NCBI RefSeq assembly: GCF_029433095.1
Contig: NZ_JARNTX010000001.1
Coordinates: 1,364,001 to 1,428,000 of the forward strand
Origin: Hymenobacter sp. YC55
GTDB lineage: Bacteria; Bacteroidota; Bacteroidia; Cytophagales; Hymenobacteraceae
Length of the DNA: 64,000 nt
Reading direction: 5' to 3'
Shown piece by piece: positions 8,099 to 18,150 of this stretch; the first letter of the stretch is position 1, and every line of letters starts with the position of its first letter. Under the pieces are notes generated by a model that had not been told where the DNA came from, did not search any database, and saw only the letters and a program-made list of their open reading frames with translations. Made by a program: the position numbers and the translations under genes.

Positions 8099-8350
8099 CT
8101 AGCGCAACAGCCGCCGTTTCTGCTCCTCAAACTCGGCTGGCGTGAGCACGCCTTGTTGGAGCAGTTGCTGCAACTTGAGCAACTCGTTGGCCACGGAAAC
8201 AGACGCACTTGGCTGCTGTACTACGACCGTCTGTTTGGCAGGCCGCAATAAGCGCCAGATCGCGGCCAAGATCAGGGTTAGGAGTAGGCCCATGATGATG
8301 AGCAACTCGGCGGCGCCGACATTACCTATTAGGAGTAGAATAGCGAACAT
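8099..8350 (-). CDS. SHOCT-domain small membrane protein, 83 aa
   Basis: Two hydrophobic segments in the first 45 residues (MFAILLLIGNVGAAELLIIM and LLTLILAAIWRLL) and a C-terminal SHOCT domain, ELLKLQQLLQQGVLTPAEFE followed by EQKRRLLR. SHOCT is a short oligomerisation module found at the ends of bacterial membrane proteins. The linker KQTVVVQQPS closely resembles KQTVVVEQPS at the start of the broken gene at 28296-28565. Confidence 0.75.
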   Translation of the reverse strand: MFAILLLIGNVGAAELLIIMGLLLTLILAAIWRLLRPAKQTVVVQQPSASVSVANELLKLQQLLQQGVLTPAEFEEQKRRLLR

Positions 8351-8384
8351 GAATAGTGGGTAAATCAGAAGCAAAGACGAAGGA

Positions 8385-10052
8385 TTACTCGACCACCAGT
8401 CGCCCCGTAACCTGACGCCCCTGCGCATCAGTGGCACGTAGCACATACAGCCCGGGTAGCACCCCTTGTAGCGGTATAGTCGCGTCAGAAGCTACTTGCA
8501 GCGTGCATGTTATCCGGCCCATCATATTAAGCAGTTGTACCTGGCTACCGGCAGATACTGAAGGAATGTGCACGGTAGTCGTAGCCGGGTTGGGGTACAG
8601 GCTCGCCGGTGCTGCCTGGTTGGTACGAGTAGCTAGGGGGTCGCTGCCCAGGCGCGCCATAAACTTTTCAGAGGCCGCAGTAGTGGTCAGCGTGAGGGAG
8701 CCGAATGAGCAGGAACTGGCGAAAGCGCCCGTGGCATACACGTTGCCCCCGGCATCAAGCTCTACGGTATAGCCCATATCGGCGCCCGGTCCCCCAGCGC
8801 TTTGTACCCAGCGTACCTGCCCCTGCGGCGTGTAACTAGCCACTAGTATGTCGTCGCTGCCGGCACTACGAAGCGATAGGGGCCCAAGCTGAGCGGTGCC
8901 ATTGAAGGTACCGACTACATACGGGTTGCCGGCGGCATCTACCTCTACATCAGCGAAGCCATCAGAGCCAGGGCCGCCGCTAGGCTGCACCCATTGCAAA
9001 GCGCCCTGTGCCGAGCATTTAAGCAGGAAGCCATCGTGGGTACCATATCCGGGTAAGGTGGTCGTACCAAAAGTGGCCGGGCCCGTAAAGTCACCGACCA
9101 GATAAAGGTTGCCCGCCGCGTCTAACTTTCCGTCGCCCATATAATCGTTAGAAGCACCGCCAAACTGTTGAGCCCACTCAAAAGTGCCCTGAGCGCTGTA
9201 CTTGGCCACCACGATATCCGCTTCGCCACGCGTGGTAAGGGTCGTATTGCCAAAGACAATAGACTTGTAAAAGGTATTAAGCAGGTACGTCTCGCCAGTA
9301 GGGGCTACGGCCACCTTAGGTATGCTATATGCGATTGAGCCGGTGTTGGTGAAGTAATAGAAAGCGGGCTGCAGGGACAGCAACGCCCCTGTGCTACCCG
9401 AAAAGCGAGCCAGGTAAGCGCCGGTATTGTTGGCCTGATTGGTTCCCGTTAGCGTGATGGTCGTGGACCCAATGGTAAAAGTATAGTTTAGTGTACCCGT
9501 AACAGAGACGGTGCCGTTGGCATCAAGGCCAATACTGTAGCCTTCCGTGGTAGGCGCCACATTAGAAGTGCTCTGTTGCACCCACTCCGGCGTCCCTTGG
9601 GGGGAGTAACGGATGACATAAGCTTTGCGTGATGGATTGCTGCCGCCTTCAAGCGATAGATTATTGCCGAGTGCAATCGAGCCGGTAAATGCCCCGGTTA
9701 CATAGACATTTCCGGTTGCGTCAACGGCTACCCCATGTCCCATGTCCCAACCGGGTGACCCTAGTTGTCGGACCCAGGCTAAGGTACCGGCAGCCGTATA
9801 TTTGGCTAGGTAGCCGTCCACATCACCTACGCTGGTGAGCGTAGTGCCATCGAACGTGATAGGCCTGGAGAAGTGACCTACTTCGTACAGGTTACCCGCA
9901 GCATCCATGGCGGTCTCAGTCACCCCTTGTCGAGCACTCCCCATCACGCGAGCACTTTGCCAGGTCGGAGCCGTTTGGGCTGAGGTGTTAAAGCTTAGAA
10001 ATAGGATAGCCAGCAGGAAGTACGCTTGGCGTAGAATAGGAGGGGTGTGCAT
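8385..10052 (-). CDS. SBBP-repeat secreted protein with T9SS sorting tail
   Basis: A 555-residue exported protein. Signal peptide about residues 1-26 (MHTPPILRQAYFLLAILFLS...TSAQ). The body is a run of beta-propeller SBBP-like repeats of about 50 residues with the recurring pattern DAAGNLYxxGxFxGxxxFGxxxLxxxGxxDxxLxKYxxxGxxxWxxQ. The end, ASLYPNPATTTVHI...GLYVLRATDAQGRQVTGRLVVE, is a type A T9SS sorting domain that directs secretion across the outer membrane. The ATG at 10052 is chosen because it begins the signal peptide. A close paralogue is at 52786-54474. It is 40 bases downstream of the restriction-modification gene on the same strand. Confidence 0.85.
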   Translation of the reverse strand: MHTPPILRQAYFLLAILFLSFNTSAQTAPTWQSARVMGSARQGVTETAMDAAGNLYEVGHFSRPITFDGTTLTSVGDVDGYLAKYTAAGTLAWVRQLGSPGWDMGHGVAVDATGNVYVTGAFTGSIALGNNLSLEGGSNPSRKAYVIRYSPQGTPEWVQQSTSNVAPTTEGYSIGLDANGTVSVTGTLNYTFTIGSTTITLTGTNQANNTGAYLARFSGSTGALLSLQPAFYYFTNTGSIAYSIPKVAVAPTGETYLLNTFYKSIVFGNTTLTTRGEADIVVAKYSAQGTFEWAQQFGGASNDYMGDGKLDAAGNLYLVGDFTGPATFGTTTLPGYGTHDGFLLKCSAQGALQWVQPSGGPGSDGFADVEVDAAGNPYVVGTFNGTAQLGPLSLRSAGSDDILVASYTPQGQVRWVQSAGGPGADMGYTVELDAGGNVYATGAFASSCSFGSLTLTTTAASEKFMARLGSDPLATRTNQAAPASLYPNPATTTVHIPSVSAGSQVQLLNMMGRITCTLQVASDATIPLQGVLPGLYVLRATDAQGRQVTGRLVVE

Positions 10053-10092
10053 CAACCTAGGAGTATTTTGATATGATAAGGAGCTTGGATGC

Positions 10093-13000
10093 CTAAGAAG
10101 CATAGCCACTCTCCGTGAGCCGGAGCAGCGATAAAGTCGTGAGCGTATCGAGCAGCGGTCGCACCTTCTCGGGTTTTGTCCGACGGAAGCACGCGGCTAC
10201 CTGCTCTAGGTTGAGTGGGTGACCAGCTTGCTGCACGGCATCACGTACGGCTTGCATCTGCTGCGCAAGCTCCGTTGGCCACAGTTGAGGGCCTGAAGGT
10301 ATAATAGCCGTAGTAGTCGGGGTAGTAAATGGGTTCGGCACTGTAAGGGTTGCCTGCTGCTCTGGTGCTTGGTAGCTGGGGCGCAGGTAGCGCACTTGGC
10401 CCGCTTGTTCTTCCCGAGCTCGCTCGTGGTTGAGGCGCACCAGGCGAGAGAGAATCTCCGCATCAGGTAAATCAACCGGCCAGCCGTATGCTTCAGCTAC
10501 CGCCGTGTCCAATTGTTGGTGCAGACTCAACACAACGGAAGCTAGACCTAGTTGGTGGGCAATCTGGTCTTTTGCCGTCAGCGGTTGGCCTGCCCGCAGC
10601 TTCTCCACCACATTATAGAGGTCAGTAATGGTGAGAACGGGGTACATTGCTTGTTGGCGCTTGCGGTGAGCGTCGAGCTGTTCGGCCAGTTCCCGGATGC
10701 GCGCCTGCTGCTGTTCCGTGGCGGCAGGAAAAGGAAAGGGGTCAAAACAGCGAGTTTTGCTATATCTAGAATCATTTCCTACGCCTAGCCTGCCTCCTGT
10801 AGCAAAAGCCCAAGTCATATGAGTTCTGCTCGATAAAACGCCTAAAGTATATGCGTCATCTATACCGATAGTGATGAGAGCATCGTCCGGTAAAATACTG
10901 TTATCCATGAACTGAAAGATCCGATGCTTGGAAGTGGCACCAGTAATTATATAGCGAGATAAGCCATTTAATGCTAACCTTAACCCGGCTCGTGGAACAG
11001 CAAATGTCCACCAACTTTCCCTATACGAAGCCTGATTATTATGCTCTCTCTCAGGCTTGACTGTTTCCAGAACGTGTTGGTAAACCACAGGGAATCTATT
11101 CAGCACTTCATTTTCAGTGAGACCATATAAATCAATGACCATTACACCTCTAGGTCTATCCGCTACGTCTTTACCATTGCGGTATTGCCTGATGTGCAAT
11201 TCTAAACCAGGGGCTGATCCAAGTCCCAAAGACGCTGCCTTTTCAGAACTAATAATGAAGCCAGCACCATGGAGTTTTACTCCAGGGCTTGCTACTTTAT
11301 CATTTGCAATCAATGGTAATGCACTATCAAGATTAGCCCCAATTGTTAAGTCAGATTGAATTTTTCCTTCTCGAAAATTGAATGTCACTTCCGCTGCATC
11401 GTCATCCAAAATAGGTTTTTCGCTGATTACGGACAGTAGTTCACCTTCAATTTGTTCGTTAACTGTCTTATTAGCAACCGTAAAAGCGACTCTAACAGCA
11501 GCACCATCTGCATTGTCAATCCAAGGGTGATCAGGAATTGCGAAACAGATATTGACAGGCTTTGCCTTATCTTCTAGAAATGGCTGAATTACACGTCGGT
11601 TAAAGTTCTGTTTTAAGCTGTTCGTAGTTATAAAGCCGAACCGTTCAGTATTTCCATTCTGAAGAGCCTCGGCCGCTTTTAGCCACCAATACATTACTAA
11701 GTCGGCTGCATCTGGCACTTTACCCTTGTAACACTTGCGTAACGCTTCAGTATATCCTTCCCCTAACTCCTCACGTAATTTTTTGCCACCTAAAAACGGC
11801 GGGTTACCCACAATGAAATCAGCTTGAGGCCACTCGGCGGGCTGTGGATTGGGGTAGTCTAAAACGGGCGTGCGTGCGGTTTCGTCTGGTACAGTCTCAC
11901 CAGTTGAGGGGTGTAGGCGAGTGGTACCATCCCAACGTGTGACAGGCTGGCCATATGCATCTAGGCGGGGTACAGGCGTATCGTGTTGCATGGCAGCATC
12001 TTGCTGCCGAATGTTCTGGTACTCGTCCAGCAGCGGCTCACGCATTTCGCTCAACCCATGAGTGCGTAGATGCCACTGTAGGAAGCCAATACGAAGTACT
12101 ACGTCAGCTACCGTAGCGGCTCGTGGGTTCAATTCTAGCCCTAGGAACTGATGAGGACTGACGGTAGTGCCGCCCGCTAGATCCAACATCTTCGTATGGC
12201 CAAAGCTGTTGATGGCCGCCAATACTTCGCCTTCGAGTCGCTTGAGGTGCTCCAGCGTTACATAGAGAAAGTTTCCACTCCCGCAGGCCGGATCCAGTAT
12301 CCGCAACGACGTCAAACGGGTGAGGAAACGAACCAACTCAGCTCGCGCTTCCTTAGGCTTATCTTCGTCTAGGCGCCGTGCAGAAGCGGCTTGCGCTGCA
12401 CTCCATTCTCGACGCAAGGGTCCGATGATAGTCGGAATAATGAGTCGCTCCACATACGCGCGGGGTGTGTAGTGAGCGCCTAACCGGTGTCGTTCTTTGG
12501 GATCAAGCGCCCGCTCGAGTAAGGTACCAAAAATGGCCGGCTCCACTTCCTTCCAATCCGCTTCCGCGGCTTTTAAGAGCAGAGCTATCTGTTCCGTCGT
12601 CAGGGGCAAGGTCGTCGCATTGTGAAACAGCTTACCGTTGAAGCGCCGCACGCGGGTCTTGAATTCGGAGGAGAACCCGCCCGTGTCCATTTTCTGCCAC
12701 AGGTTCAGTAGGGCATCAGGCAAGCAGTCTCGTAAGTCAGGCGTGTTATACTCACGCAGCATGCCGGTAAAGGATTCCACTGGTATAAGGCCTGTATCTT
12801 CGGCAAACATGGTGAACAAGCAGCGCATCAGGAATTGCGCTACTACTTCGGCATCGTGGCCGGCTCGTTCTAACTGAGCCGATATGCCTGCTAGGTAGCC
12901 CGCTAGTTCCCGGGTGACACGAGCAGCTTTCCGGCTAGGGTCCAGTTCGCGCGGAGCCAGGAAGATCTGCCGCAGCCGCTCACGCGTGCTCTTGTCGGCT

Positions 13001-13548
13001 AAGTCCGAAAGAGATAGCCGGTAGCTACCTTGATCAGGAAACGGCATATACGCTTCTCCAACGCCGGTGAAGTTGCTGTACACATCGATGCAGTAGCCCA
13101 CATCGGCTACGATGACAAAGAGGGGGGAGGGTTCCGTAGAAGGTAGGGCGCGCACATAGCGTAGCGCTTGCTGGCGGGCGCTCTGCATCATCTCGGCCCA
13201 TTTAGTCGTGCCACGAACCGCGTGACCTTTGCGATGCTTTTCCGCAGGCAAGCCTAATTCGGCAAGTTGTGCTTTCTTCTGCAGGTCAGGCGAGTCCGTG
13301 CCCTGTTTGGTTTCCAGCACGAAGCACCCGCGCTTGTAGAGGTCGATGCGGCCTAGGCTCTTCTTGCTGCCGTCGTTGAACTGGACGGTGCGCTCCAAAA
13401 CGTAGGTATCGTTGGCAGGATTGTCGGTAGTGGGATTGGGTTGGGGAACGCCTAATAGGGCGCATAGATCGCTCAGGAATAAGCCATAATTGGCACGCTC
13501 CGCGCCACCTGCTGGCTTCCAGCGGGCTTCGAATAGTTGGTAATCCAA
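10093..13548 (-). CDS. Fused type II restriction-modification enzyme (type IIG/IIL-like), 1,151 aa
   Basis: An N-terminal nuclease domain shows a PD-(D/E)XK pattern: Asp69 (RIDLYKRG) and Glu79-x-Lys81 (VLETKQG). The adenine methyltransferase core has SAM motif I DPACGSGN (419-426) and catalytic NPPF (582-585), which fits an N6-adenine methylase. The region about 680-950 carries target recognition, and the C-terminal 80 residues look like a winged helix ([18 protein letters not shown]). One polypeptide would therefore both modify and cut. Translation apparently begins at a TTG at 13548; no ATG lies between it and the upstream stop. The DNA for the recognition part (about 10,740-11,800) is clearly more AT-rich than both ends. 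No separate specificity gene is present. Confidence 0.85.
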   Translation of the reverse strand: MDYQLFEARWKPAGGAERANYGLFLSDLCALLGVPQPNPTTDNPANDTYVLERTVQFNDGSKKSLGRIDLYKRGCFVLETKQGTDSPDLQKKAQLAELGLPAEKHRKGHAVRGTTKWAEMMQSARQQALRYVRALPSTEPSPLFVIVADVGYCIDVYSNFTGVGEAYMPFPDQGSYRLSLSDLADKSTRERLRQIFLAPRELDPSRKAARVTRELAGYLAGISAQLERAGHDAEVVAQFLMRCLFTMFAEDTGLIPVESFTGMLREYNTPDLRDCLPDALLNLWQKMDTGGFSSEFKTRVRRFNGKLFHNATTLPLTTEQIALLLKAAEADWKEVEPAIFGTLLERALDPKERHRLGAHYTPRAYVERLIIPTIIGPLRREWSAAQAASARRLDEDKPKEARAELVRFLTRLTSLRILDPACGSGNFLYVTLEHLKRLEGEVLAAINSFGHTKMLDLAGGTTVSPHQFLGLELNPRAATVADVVLRIGFLQWHLRTHGLSEMREPLLDEYQNIRQQDAAMQHDTPVPRLDAYGQPVTRWDGTTRLHPSTGETVPDETARTPVLDYPNPQPAEWPQADFIVGNPPFLGGKKLREELGEGYTEALRKCYKGKVPDAADLVMYWWLKAAEALQNGNTERFGFITTNSLKQNFNRRVIQPFLEDKAKPVNICFAIPDHPWIDNADGAAVRVAFTVANKTVNEQIEGELLSVISEKPILDDDAAEVTFNFREGKIQSDLTIGANLDSALPLIANDKVASPGVKLHGAGFIISSEKAASLGLGSAPGLELHIRQYRNGKDVADRPRGVMVIDLYGLTENEVLNRFPVVYQHVLETVKPEREHNNQASYRESWWTFAVPRAGLRLALNGLSRYIITGATSKHRIFQFMDNSILPDDALITIGIDDAYTLGVLSSRTHMTWAFATGGRLGVGNDSRYSKTRCFDPFPFPAATEQQQARIRELAEQLDAHRKRQQAMYPVLTITDLYNVVEKLRAGQPLTAKDQIAHQLGLASVVLSLHQQLDTAVAEAYGWPVDLPDAEILSRLVRLNHERAREEQAGQVRYLRPSYQAPEQQATLTVPNPFTTPTTTAIIPSGPQLWPTELAQQMQAVRDAVQQAGHPLNLEQVAACFRRTKPEKVRPLLDTLTTLSLLRLTESGYAS

Positions 13549-13704
13549 GAAGTATAGTGGGCTAAGAAGGAAACGAAAAATTGAACTCGTTCGACACAGC
13601 CTGAATCATAGCTTACCCGGTAGGGCATAGGATAATGAGGTAGTTATAGTGAGGGCAAATATCAATAATTATGCATAGTATCGCGCCTCAAACCCTCTAA
13701 AATA

Positions 13705-13749
13705 TAAAATAATTTATTTTATTGAAATAAATCAAGATACGCTTGATTT
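13705..13749. promoter_or_regulatory. Two perfect inverted repeats in a divergent promoter region
   Basis: TAAAATAA/TTATTTTA (13705-13721, 1-base spacer) and AAATCAAG/CTTGATTT (13729-13749, 5-base spacer) lie between the restriction-modification gene on the minus strand and the secreted-protein gene on the plus strand. Placement and symmetry suggest operator sites; no binding protein is identified. Confidence 0.4.
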
Positions 13750-13810
13750 TATCAACAACAGACGGGCTTCGTTGCGACACAGCCACACCAGAAAACTAAT
13801 TGACGGCGCA

Positions 13811-14863
13811 ATGATGAAAGCTCACCGCGCTTGCATTCAAGCTTTAGTACTCACGATTTCAAATAGCTTTTTTCACCTCCTTATTTTTTATACATTGAAA
13901 TACTCCTTACTCCTCTTCTTTCTGCTGCCACTCTCAGGATTTGCGCAATATCGGCCTAGCTACACTGGCCCGACTATGCAGCAGAATATGCAATCCCGCC
14001 AGGATTTCAATCGAATGACCAATCAGCGCACGCAGGACTTTCAGATGCGGCAGCTGCAAAAAAACCGGGGAGGATACAGTAGCCAACCAATGAGCCGGGA
14101 GGCACAGCTGCAGGCCAAAGCAAAACAGGAAAAGTTAGAGCAGGATGCAAATGGCAAACTGGCGCAACTCGCGCAGGAGCAGCAACGCAAGCGGGAGCAG
14201 CACCCAGCCGCGAATCCGCAACAGGCGGCCCTGCAGCAGAAAAAGGACGACAAGCAGTTGACCCGGCTGGCCGTCAAAAACTACCGCGACGTATTTTTGC
14301 CCGGGCAGGTGTCCACGGCACTGCAAGCCCAGCAGCTGTCGCCGGAAGCCCAACGCCAACTGGGAAACCTTACCAAAGTCCTGACGGACAAATCGTGGTG
14401 GAAAAAACAGGAGGGTGCGCAGCTAACAAATAACGTCAAGGCGTACAGCGATACGCTTACCTCGCTGACCTCTAGCTTATTTGGATTCGACCTCGCCTCT
14501 CCCCCGTCGATGCCCTCCCCGCTCTCGGTCAGTAGTCTTAACGACTTGCTGGCAACCGACAAATTTGATCAGAAGGTAGCCACCCAACTCATTCAGGAAG
14601 CGGCGCTGACCGAGAAACTTATCGCCGGCGAACAACTGGTCAAAGCCGTAAGTGAGTTTAACCGTCTTGGCGCTGCTACGGCCAGCCAAGAGCCGACAGC
14701 TAATCCAAAGAAGGTGAAGGAGGATGTACAAGCAAGCCTCCGTCAGGTTAACAAGGCAATGGACCGCTACTACGCCCGGATCAACGACTTAACCACTATT
14801 GCCGACGCGCAGAAAGCTCTGCTCAAATCTACCGAGGCCTACCTAGCGAAAAAAGGCAAATAA
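13811..14863 (+). CDS. Secreted coiled-coil protein
   Basis: Gln/Lys-rich helical protein of about 330 mature residues. The hydrophobic stretch YSLLLFFLLPLSGFAQ is a signal peptide ending at FAQ. The true start is uncertain: ATG 13811 gives a long N-terminus with a second hydrophobic run, while the TTG at 13895 gives an 18-residue standard signal peptide. Residues 60-150 carry dense coiled-coil sequence (REAQLQAKAKQEKLEQD, LAQLAQEQQRKREQH). No catalytic motif. The protein resembles no family I can name; an envelope or periplasmic role is inference. Confidence 0.7.
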   Translation: MMKAHRACIQALVLTISNSFFHLLIFYTLKYSLLLFFLLPLSGFAQYRPSYTGPTMQQNMQSRQDFNRMTNQRTQDFQMRQLQKNRGGYSSQPMSREAQLQAKAKQEKLEQDANGKLAQLAQEQQRKREQHPAANPQQAALQQKKDDKQLTRLAVKNYRDVFLPGQVSTALQAQQLSPEAQRQLGNLTKVLTDKSWWKKQEGAQLTNNVKAYSDTLTSLTSSLFGFDLASPPSMPSPLSVSSLNDLLATDKFDQKVATQLIQEAALTEKLIAGEQLVKAVSEFNRLGAATASQEPTANPKKVKEDVQASLRQVNKAMDRYYARINDLTTIADAQKALLKSTEAYLAKKGK

Positions 14864-14930
14864 GCCGTCAGGGACATGGCTATCCTATTTGGTCCGCTAG
14901 AACTGCCCACTCTTATACAGACTTACTACT

Positions 14931-15590
14931 GTGGCTGAAGTAGTCTCCCTCTCTACTATCCTAACCGGTGCTGGCAGCGGCATTGCTGTGCCCTTCATCA
15001 ACAAAATGCTTGGGCCCGCGGCTGATGAAATTGGTCTGATGTTAGGAGAACGCGTACGCCTATTCCGCTTACAGAACCAATTTAAACTCTTTCGGGCAGC
15101 GCAGCAGATGTTGACGGTCGCAGGTATCGAACCCAAACAGGTCAACTTAAAGCTGCTGCTGCCATTGATGGAAGGCGCTTCTGTGGAAGAAGATGAGGTG
15201 CTGGCTACCAAGTGGGCCGCCCTATTGGCCAATGCTGCCACGCATCAAGGAGATATGCTCGTCGAGCCTAGCTTTGCTGATGTACTGCGTCAACTCACGC
15301 CTGTACAGGCTCAAATCCTAGATGAACTTTACAAGCAAGTGAATGGCGCTCATCTTCAAGACGAAGCTTGGGGGCGGCAAACTTTGAACGAGCGACAGGT
15401 TCGAGAGGCACTTAAGCTAGAGTTTGCACAATTTGAGCGGTGTATGGATAACTTGCTCCGATTGCGATTATGTGCAAAGAACACTCCTGCTAAAACTACT
15501 ACCCTGTTCTCTTCAAACGGTTACACCACTATTGAGCCGACACTGTTTGGGTATGCGTTCGTGACAGCTTGTAAGCCTCCAATCAAGTAA
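14931..15590 (+). CDS. DUF4393 (Abi-alpha-like) protein
   Basis: A 219-residue protein with the DUF4393 pattern: LGPAADEIGLMLGERVRLFR at about 27-46, then LLLPLMEGASVEEDEVLATK and WAALLANAA at about 83-110. This family is annotated in databases as an abortive-infection alpha-type domain. The start is a GTG (GTGGCTGAAGTAGTC) and no ATG fits. It is the first gene of a three-gene operon; the next start is 7 bases downstream of its stop. Role in phage defence is inferred from family label and neighbours. Confidence 0.7.
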   Translation: MAEVVSLSTILTGAGSGIAVPFINKMLGPAADEIGLMLGERVRLFRLQNQFKLFRAAQQMLTVAGIEPKQVNLKLLLPLMEGASVEEDEVLATKWAALLANAATHQGDMLVEPSFADVLRQLTPVQAQILDELYKQVNGAHLQDEAWGRQTLNERQVREALKLEFAQFERCMDNLLRLRLCAKNTPAKTTTLFSSNGYTTIEPTLFGYAFVTACKPPIK

Positions 15591-15597
15591 TACGCCT

Positions 15598-16380
15598 ATG
15601 CTTCCTAGTGCACCGCCAGTATTGGAATTGCAGGCATTTCTTGAAGATTATAAAAGCTTTGTTAATTCTCTCGAATCCAAGCGAATAGCTGCTGATACGC
15701 TGTCCTACACGCGCTTACTTAGCGGTTGGCAAATGCTGCAGCACCTGGCAGCTAAGCACCAACGGACCCAAGCGCCGGACTATAATATCTTCTGGCTGCT
15801 TAAAAATCTGTACCGCGACGAGACGCGCTTACATTCTCCTTTCCTGGCAGACCTGCTCAATCCCAACGGTACTCACCAGCAAGGCATACTATTTTATGAG
15901 GCTCTCTTGGAACTGTTGCGAGGACGTAGTTTGCCCGTAGAACAGTACCAAGTCCGTGACCCATACTTTGTGCAGGTTGCGACCGAAGTGGCTACAGGGA
16001 ATTTAACGGGTGACGGGGACGGGTACATTGATATACTCTTGACCTATCAAGCACCTGAAAGAAGCTTTGCTATTGCTATCGAAAACAAGATTTACGCTGG
16101 TGATCAGCACAAGCAACTGGAGCGCTATCAGGCTTATTTGCAGTTGCATTTCACTAACCAACATCTGCTACTGTATTTGACACCACAGCCGGATTGTGTG
16201 CCTGCAGAGCATTCTATTAAGGCCGTACGCCGAGCGGAACTGGAGGCCGTCGGGCAACTCGGGTGTATCTCTTACAAGAACGAAATCAATTCCGTATTGA
16301 CCCGCGCTCTGCCTCATGTGGAGGCACCTACCGTGCGCGCAATTATCATGCAGTACCAACAGGTCATCACTGCTTTATAA
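15598..16380 (+). CDS. PD-(D/E)XK nuclease superfamily 4 protein
   Basis: A 260-residue protein. The N-terminal part contains DETRLHSPFLADLLNPNGTH (about 80-100), diagnostic of this subfamily. The catalytic core is YIDILLTY (Asp near 143) and AIAIENKIYAGDQHKQLERY (Glu-x-Lys near 160-162), followed by HLLLYLTP. Known members are DNA nucleases often found in defence islands. It is the middle gene of the 14931-16946 operon, 7 bases after the DUF4393 gene and 8 bases before the next. Confidence 0.8.
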   Translation: MLPSAPPVLELQAFLEDYKSFVNSLESKRIAADTLSYTRLLSGWQMLQHLAAKHQRTQAPDYNIFWLLKNLYRDETRLHSPFLADLLNPNGTHQQGILFYEALLELLRGRSLPVEQYQVRDPYFVQVATEVATGNLTGDGDGYIDILLTYQAPERSFAIAIENKIYAGDQHKQLERYQAYLQLHFTNQHLLLYLTPQPDCVPAEHSIKAVRRAELEAVGQLGCISYKNEINSVLTRALPHVEAPTVRAIIMQYQQVITAL

Positions 16381-16388
16381 CTCCATTC

Positions 16389-16946
16389 ATGCATACCTAC
16401 GACGACGAAATCTATACCTATCTCACACAACCGGAGAATTACCGGTCTGCTAAGCAGATAGCCAGTCAATTAGGAGCCGTTGATGAACGACTTATTATTG
16501 ACTTCTGGCAAGCACTGAAGGTTGAATTAGAGCAACAACTCTCAAGTACAGGTTTTGAAGTGGAGTTGATAACAGGAGAGTTGTTCTCTGTTCATCAATC
16601 TGCTTGGAACGGTATGGGCTTAGGCTGCGATTTTCTGAATACCGAGCCAGATATGGGCATTCATTGTGATCCAGATGAATTTGATCGAGCAAAAGTCGAT
16701 GTCTTACTGGATGCGGCTAAAGTGCGCCAAAAAGAAAACATGTCTAAGCGCAGTGATCCATGGCCTTGTTATCGCCACCTAACAGAGTATGACTTTAGGC
16801 AACAACAAACCTTGGAAAGAATTCTACCAGGGCGCCGTGAGGAGTCGATAAAAAATATGGCAGCTCTGTTTACTGATTTTATAGATAAGTACGGTGACTT
16901 GCTGAATCGAATCAACAAGGAAGCTAGGATCGACTTAACAGCGTAG
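16389..16946 (+). CDS. Hypothetical protein, 185 aa, third gene of putative defence operon
   Basis: Starts MHTYDDEIYTYLTQPENYRS and has a first helical segment resembling a winged-helix N-terminus (YRSAKQIASQLGAVDERLI), then a domain with WNGMGLGCDFLNTEPDMGI and DPWPCYRHLTEYDFR. Unrecognised. The start lies 8 bases after the nuclease stop, so it is co-transcribed with it. A role as sensor or effector of that operon is inference. Confidence 0.65.
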   Translation: MHTYDDEIYTYLTQPENYRSAKQIASQLGAVDERLIIDFWQALKVELEQQLSSTGFEVELITGELFSVHQSAWNGMGLGCDFLNTEPDMGIHCDPDEFDRAKVDVLLDAAKVRQKENMSKRSDPWPCYRHLTEYDFRQQQTLERILPGRREESIKNMAALFTDFIDKYGDLLNRINKEARIDLTA

Positions 16947-17093
16947 CCAGGTCCTGCGCTCGTCCCTAACCGATGGTTCCACCGTGTCGATGGCAGTTGC
17001 TGCCTAATTCCCCCAGGGCCCTGAGAAATTCTGCAGAGTCTTTCCCGCTGCTGCGGCAGGTATAATGCGTTCGTTTACCATGAGTTGCTTAAG

Positions 17094-17915
17094 CTACCCC
17101 CCAAACACGTAGAGCCGGAACGCAACGTAGTTGAGCCCTGCCCCGCATGCAGCGCCGAGCAGCACAATAACGGCCGCTCGCCACAGACTACCCGCTGTGC
17201 TCAGCCCAAGTGCACGGCGGCCGATTAGAGCGAGGTAGCTAAACATAACCACCACTTGCAGCAGTGCCGCCATATTGCTGGTTCCTGAGAATTGGCCCAT
17301 AAACAGCACCAGTCCTAGCAGCACCGCTACCCAGACAATATGAAAGGCGGCGCCCACTACCACAAGTAGCACAAACGCCTCGGCATAATTCACCCGGCGC
17401 CGGCTGTACACCCCCCAAGCAATTAGCGAATAAATGGGCAGCAGCAATAACAGCCACCACAGGTTCTGATATTTGCCTAAGAAGTGAAAGTAGGACTCCA
17501 CACGTACTAGCTGCTCGGCCGTTAAGCGGCTTTGCATCTGCTGCTGTAGGCCGTGGCCGGTAGCTTCGTAGTAATGCCCTAGGGTTGTTAACAAGGTAGC
17601 GGCACCTACTGCGAGCAGCAGAAATTGGAAGGGGTTGAAGTACCGTTTGCGTCGGCCGGCCAGGTAGTCGGCTACGACTTGGCCAGGCTGCAGGAGCACT
17701 TGCCCGATGTAGGCAAAAATGCTTTTGTCGGCGTGGGTAAAGATGTGCATCATTTCGTGTAGCACATGCGTGACCGACAGTCGGTGTGGTCGCTGCTGTC
17801 CACAGTGCGGGCAGTATAGCCCTTCCGCCATCGCGTGGCCACAGTTTAGGCAGGCGGCTTCTTTGACCACTGCGTTGTGCGCATCAGCAGCCGGGGCTGC
17901 TACAACAGATTCCAT
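17094..17915 (-). CDS. DUF3667-family zinc-ribbon membrane protein
   Basis: A 273-residue protein. Residues about 18-45 form a double CxxC ribbon (CLNCGHAMAEGLYCPHCGQQ) and are followed by the DUF3667 signature MMHIFTHADKSIFAYIGQVL plus a QPGQVVADYLAGRRKRYFNP stretch. Several membrane helices occupy residues 90-270. Common in Bacteroidota; function unknown. Confidence 0.85.
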   Translation of the reverse strand: MESVVAAPAADAHNAVVKEAACLNCGHAMAEGLYCPHCGQQRPHRLSVTHVLHEMMHIFTHADKSIFAYIGQVLLQPGQVVADYLAGRRKRYFNPFQFLLLAVGAATLLTTLGHYYEATGHGLQQQMQSRLTAEQLVRVESYFHFLGKYQNLWWLLLLLPIYSLIAWGVYSRRRVNYAEAFVLLVVVGAAFHIVWVAVLLGLVLFMGQFSGTSNMAALLQVVVMFSYLALIGRRALGLSTAGSLWRAAVIVLLGAACGAGLNYVAFRLYVFGG

Positions 17916-18150
17916 GATGCAGGGGGTTAAGTAGCACGGCTGAGCAGCTGATTACCAGCAGCCACCAAATAAATAAAAAATACTGCTTATACCCTTGTTA
18001 TCACGATGCTAGGTCGGGTGGACAGTACGGTCCGGATAACCGCTTGTTCGTCAAGGCGGGGTGCTACCGGGGGCGGACGGGTATAGCCTTAGGCGCGTTG
18101 AACCCCATACTGTTGTCCCTTGCCGCACCAAATCTTTCCCACTTCGCCTG

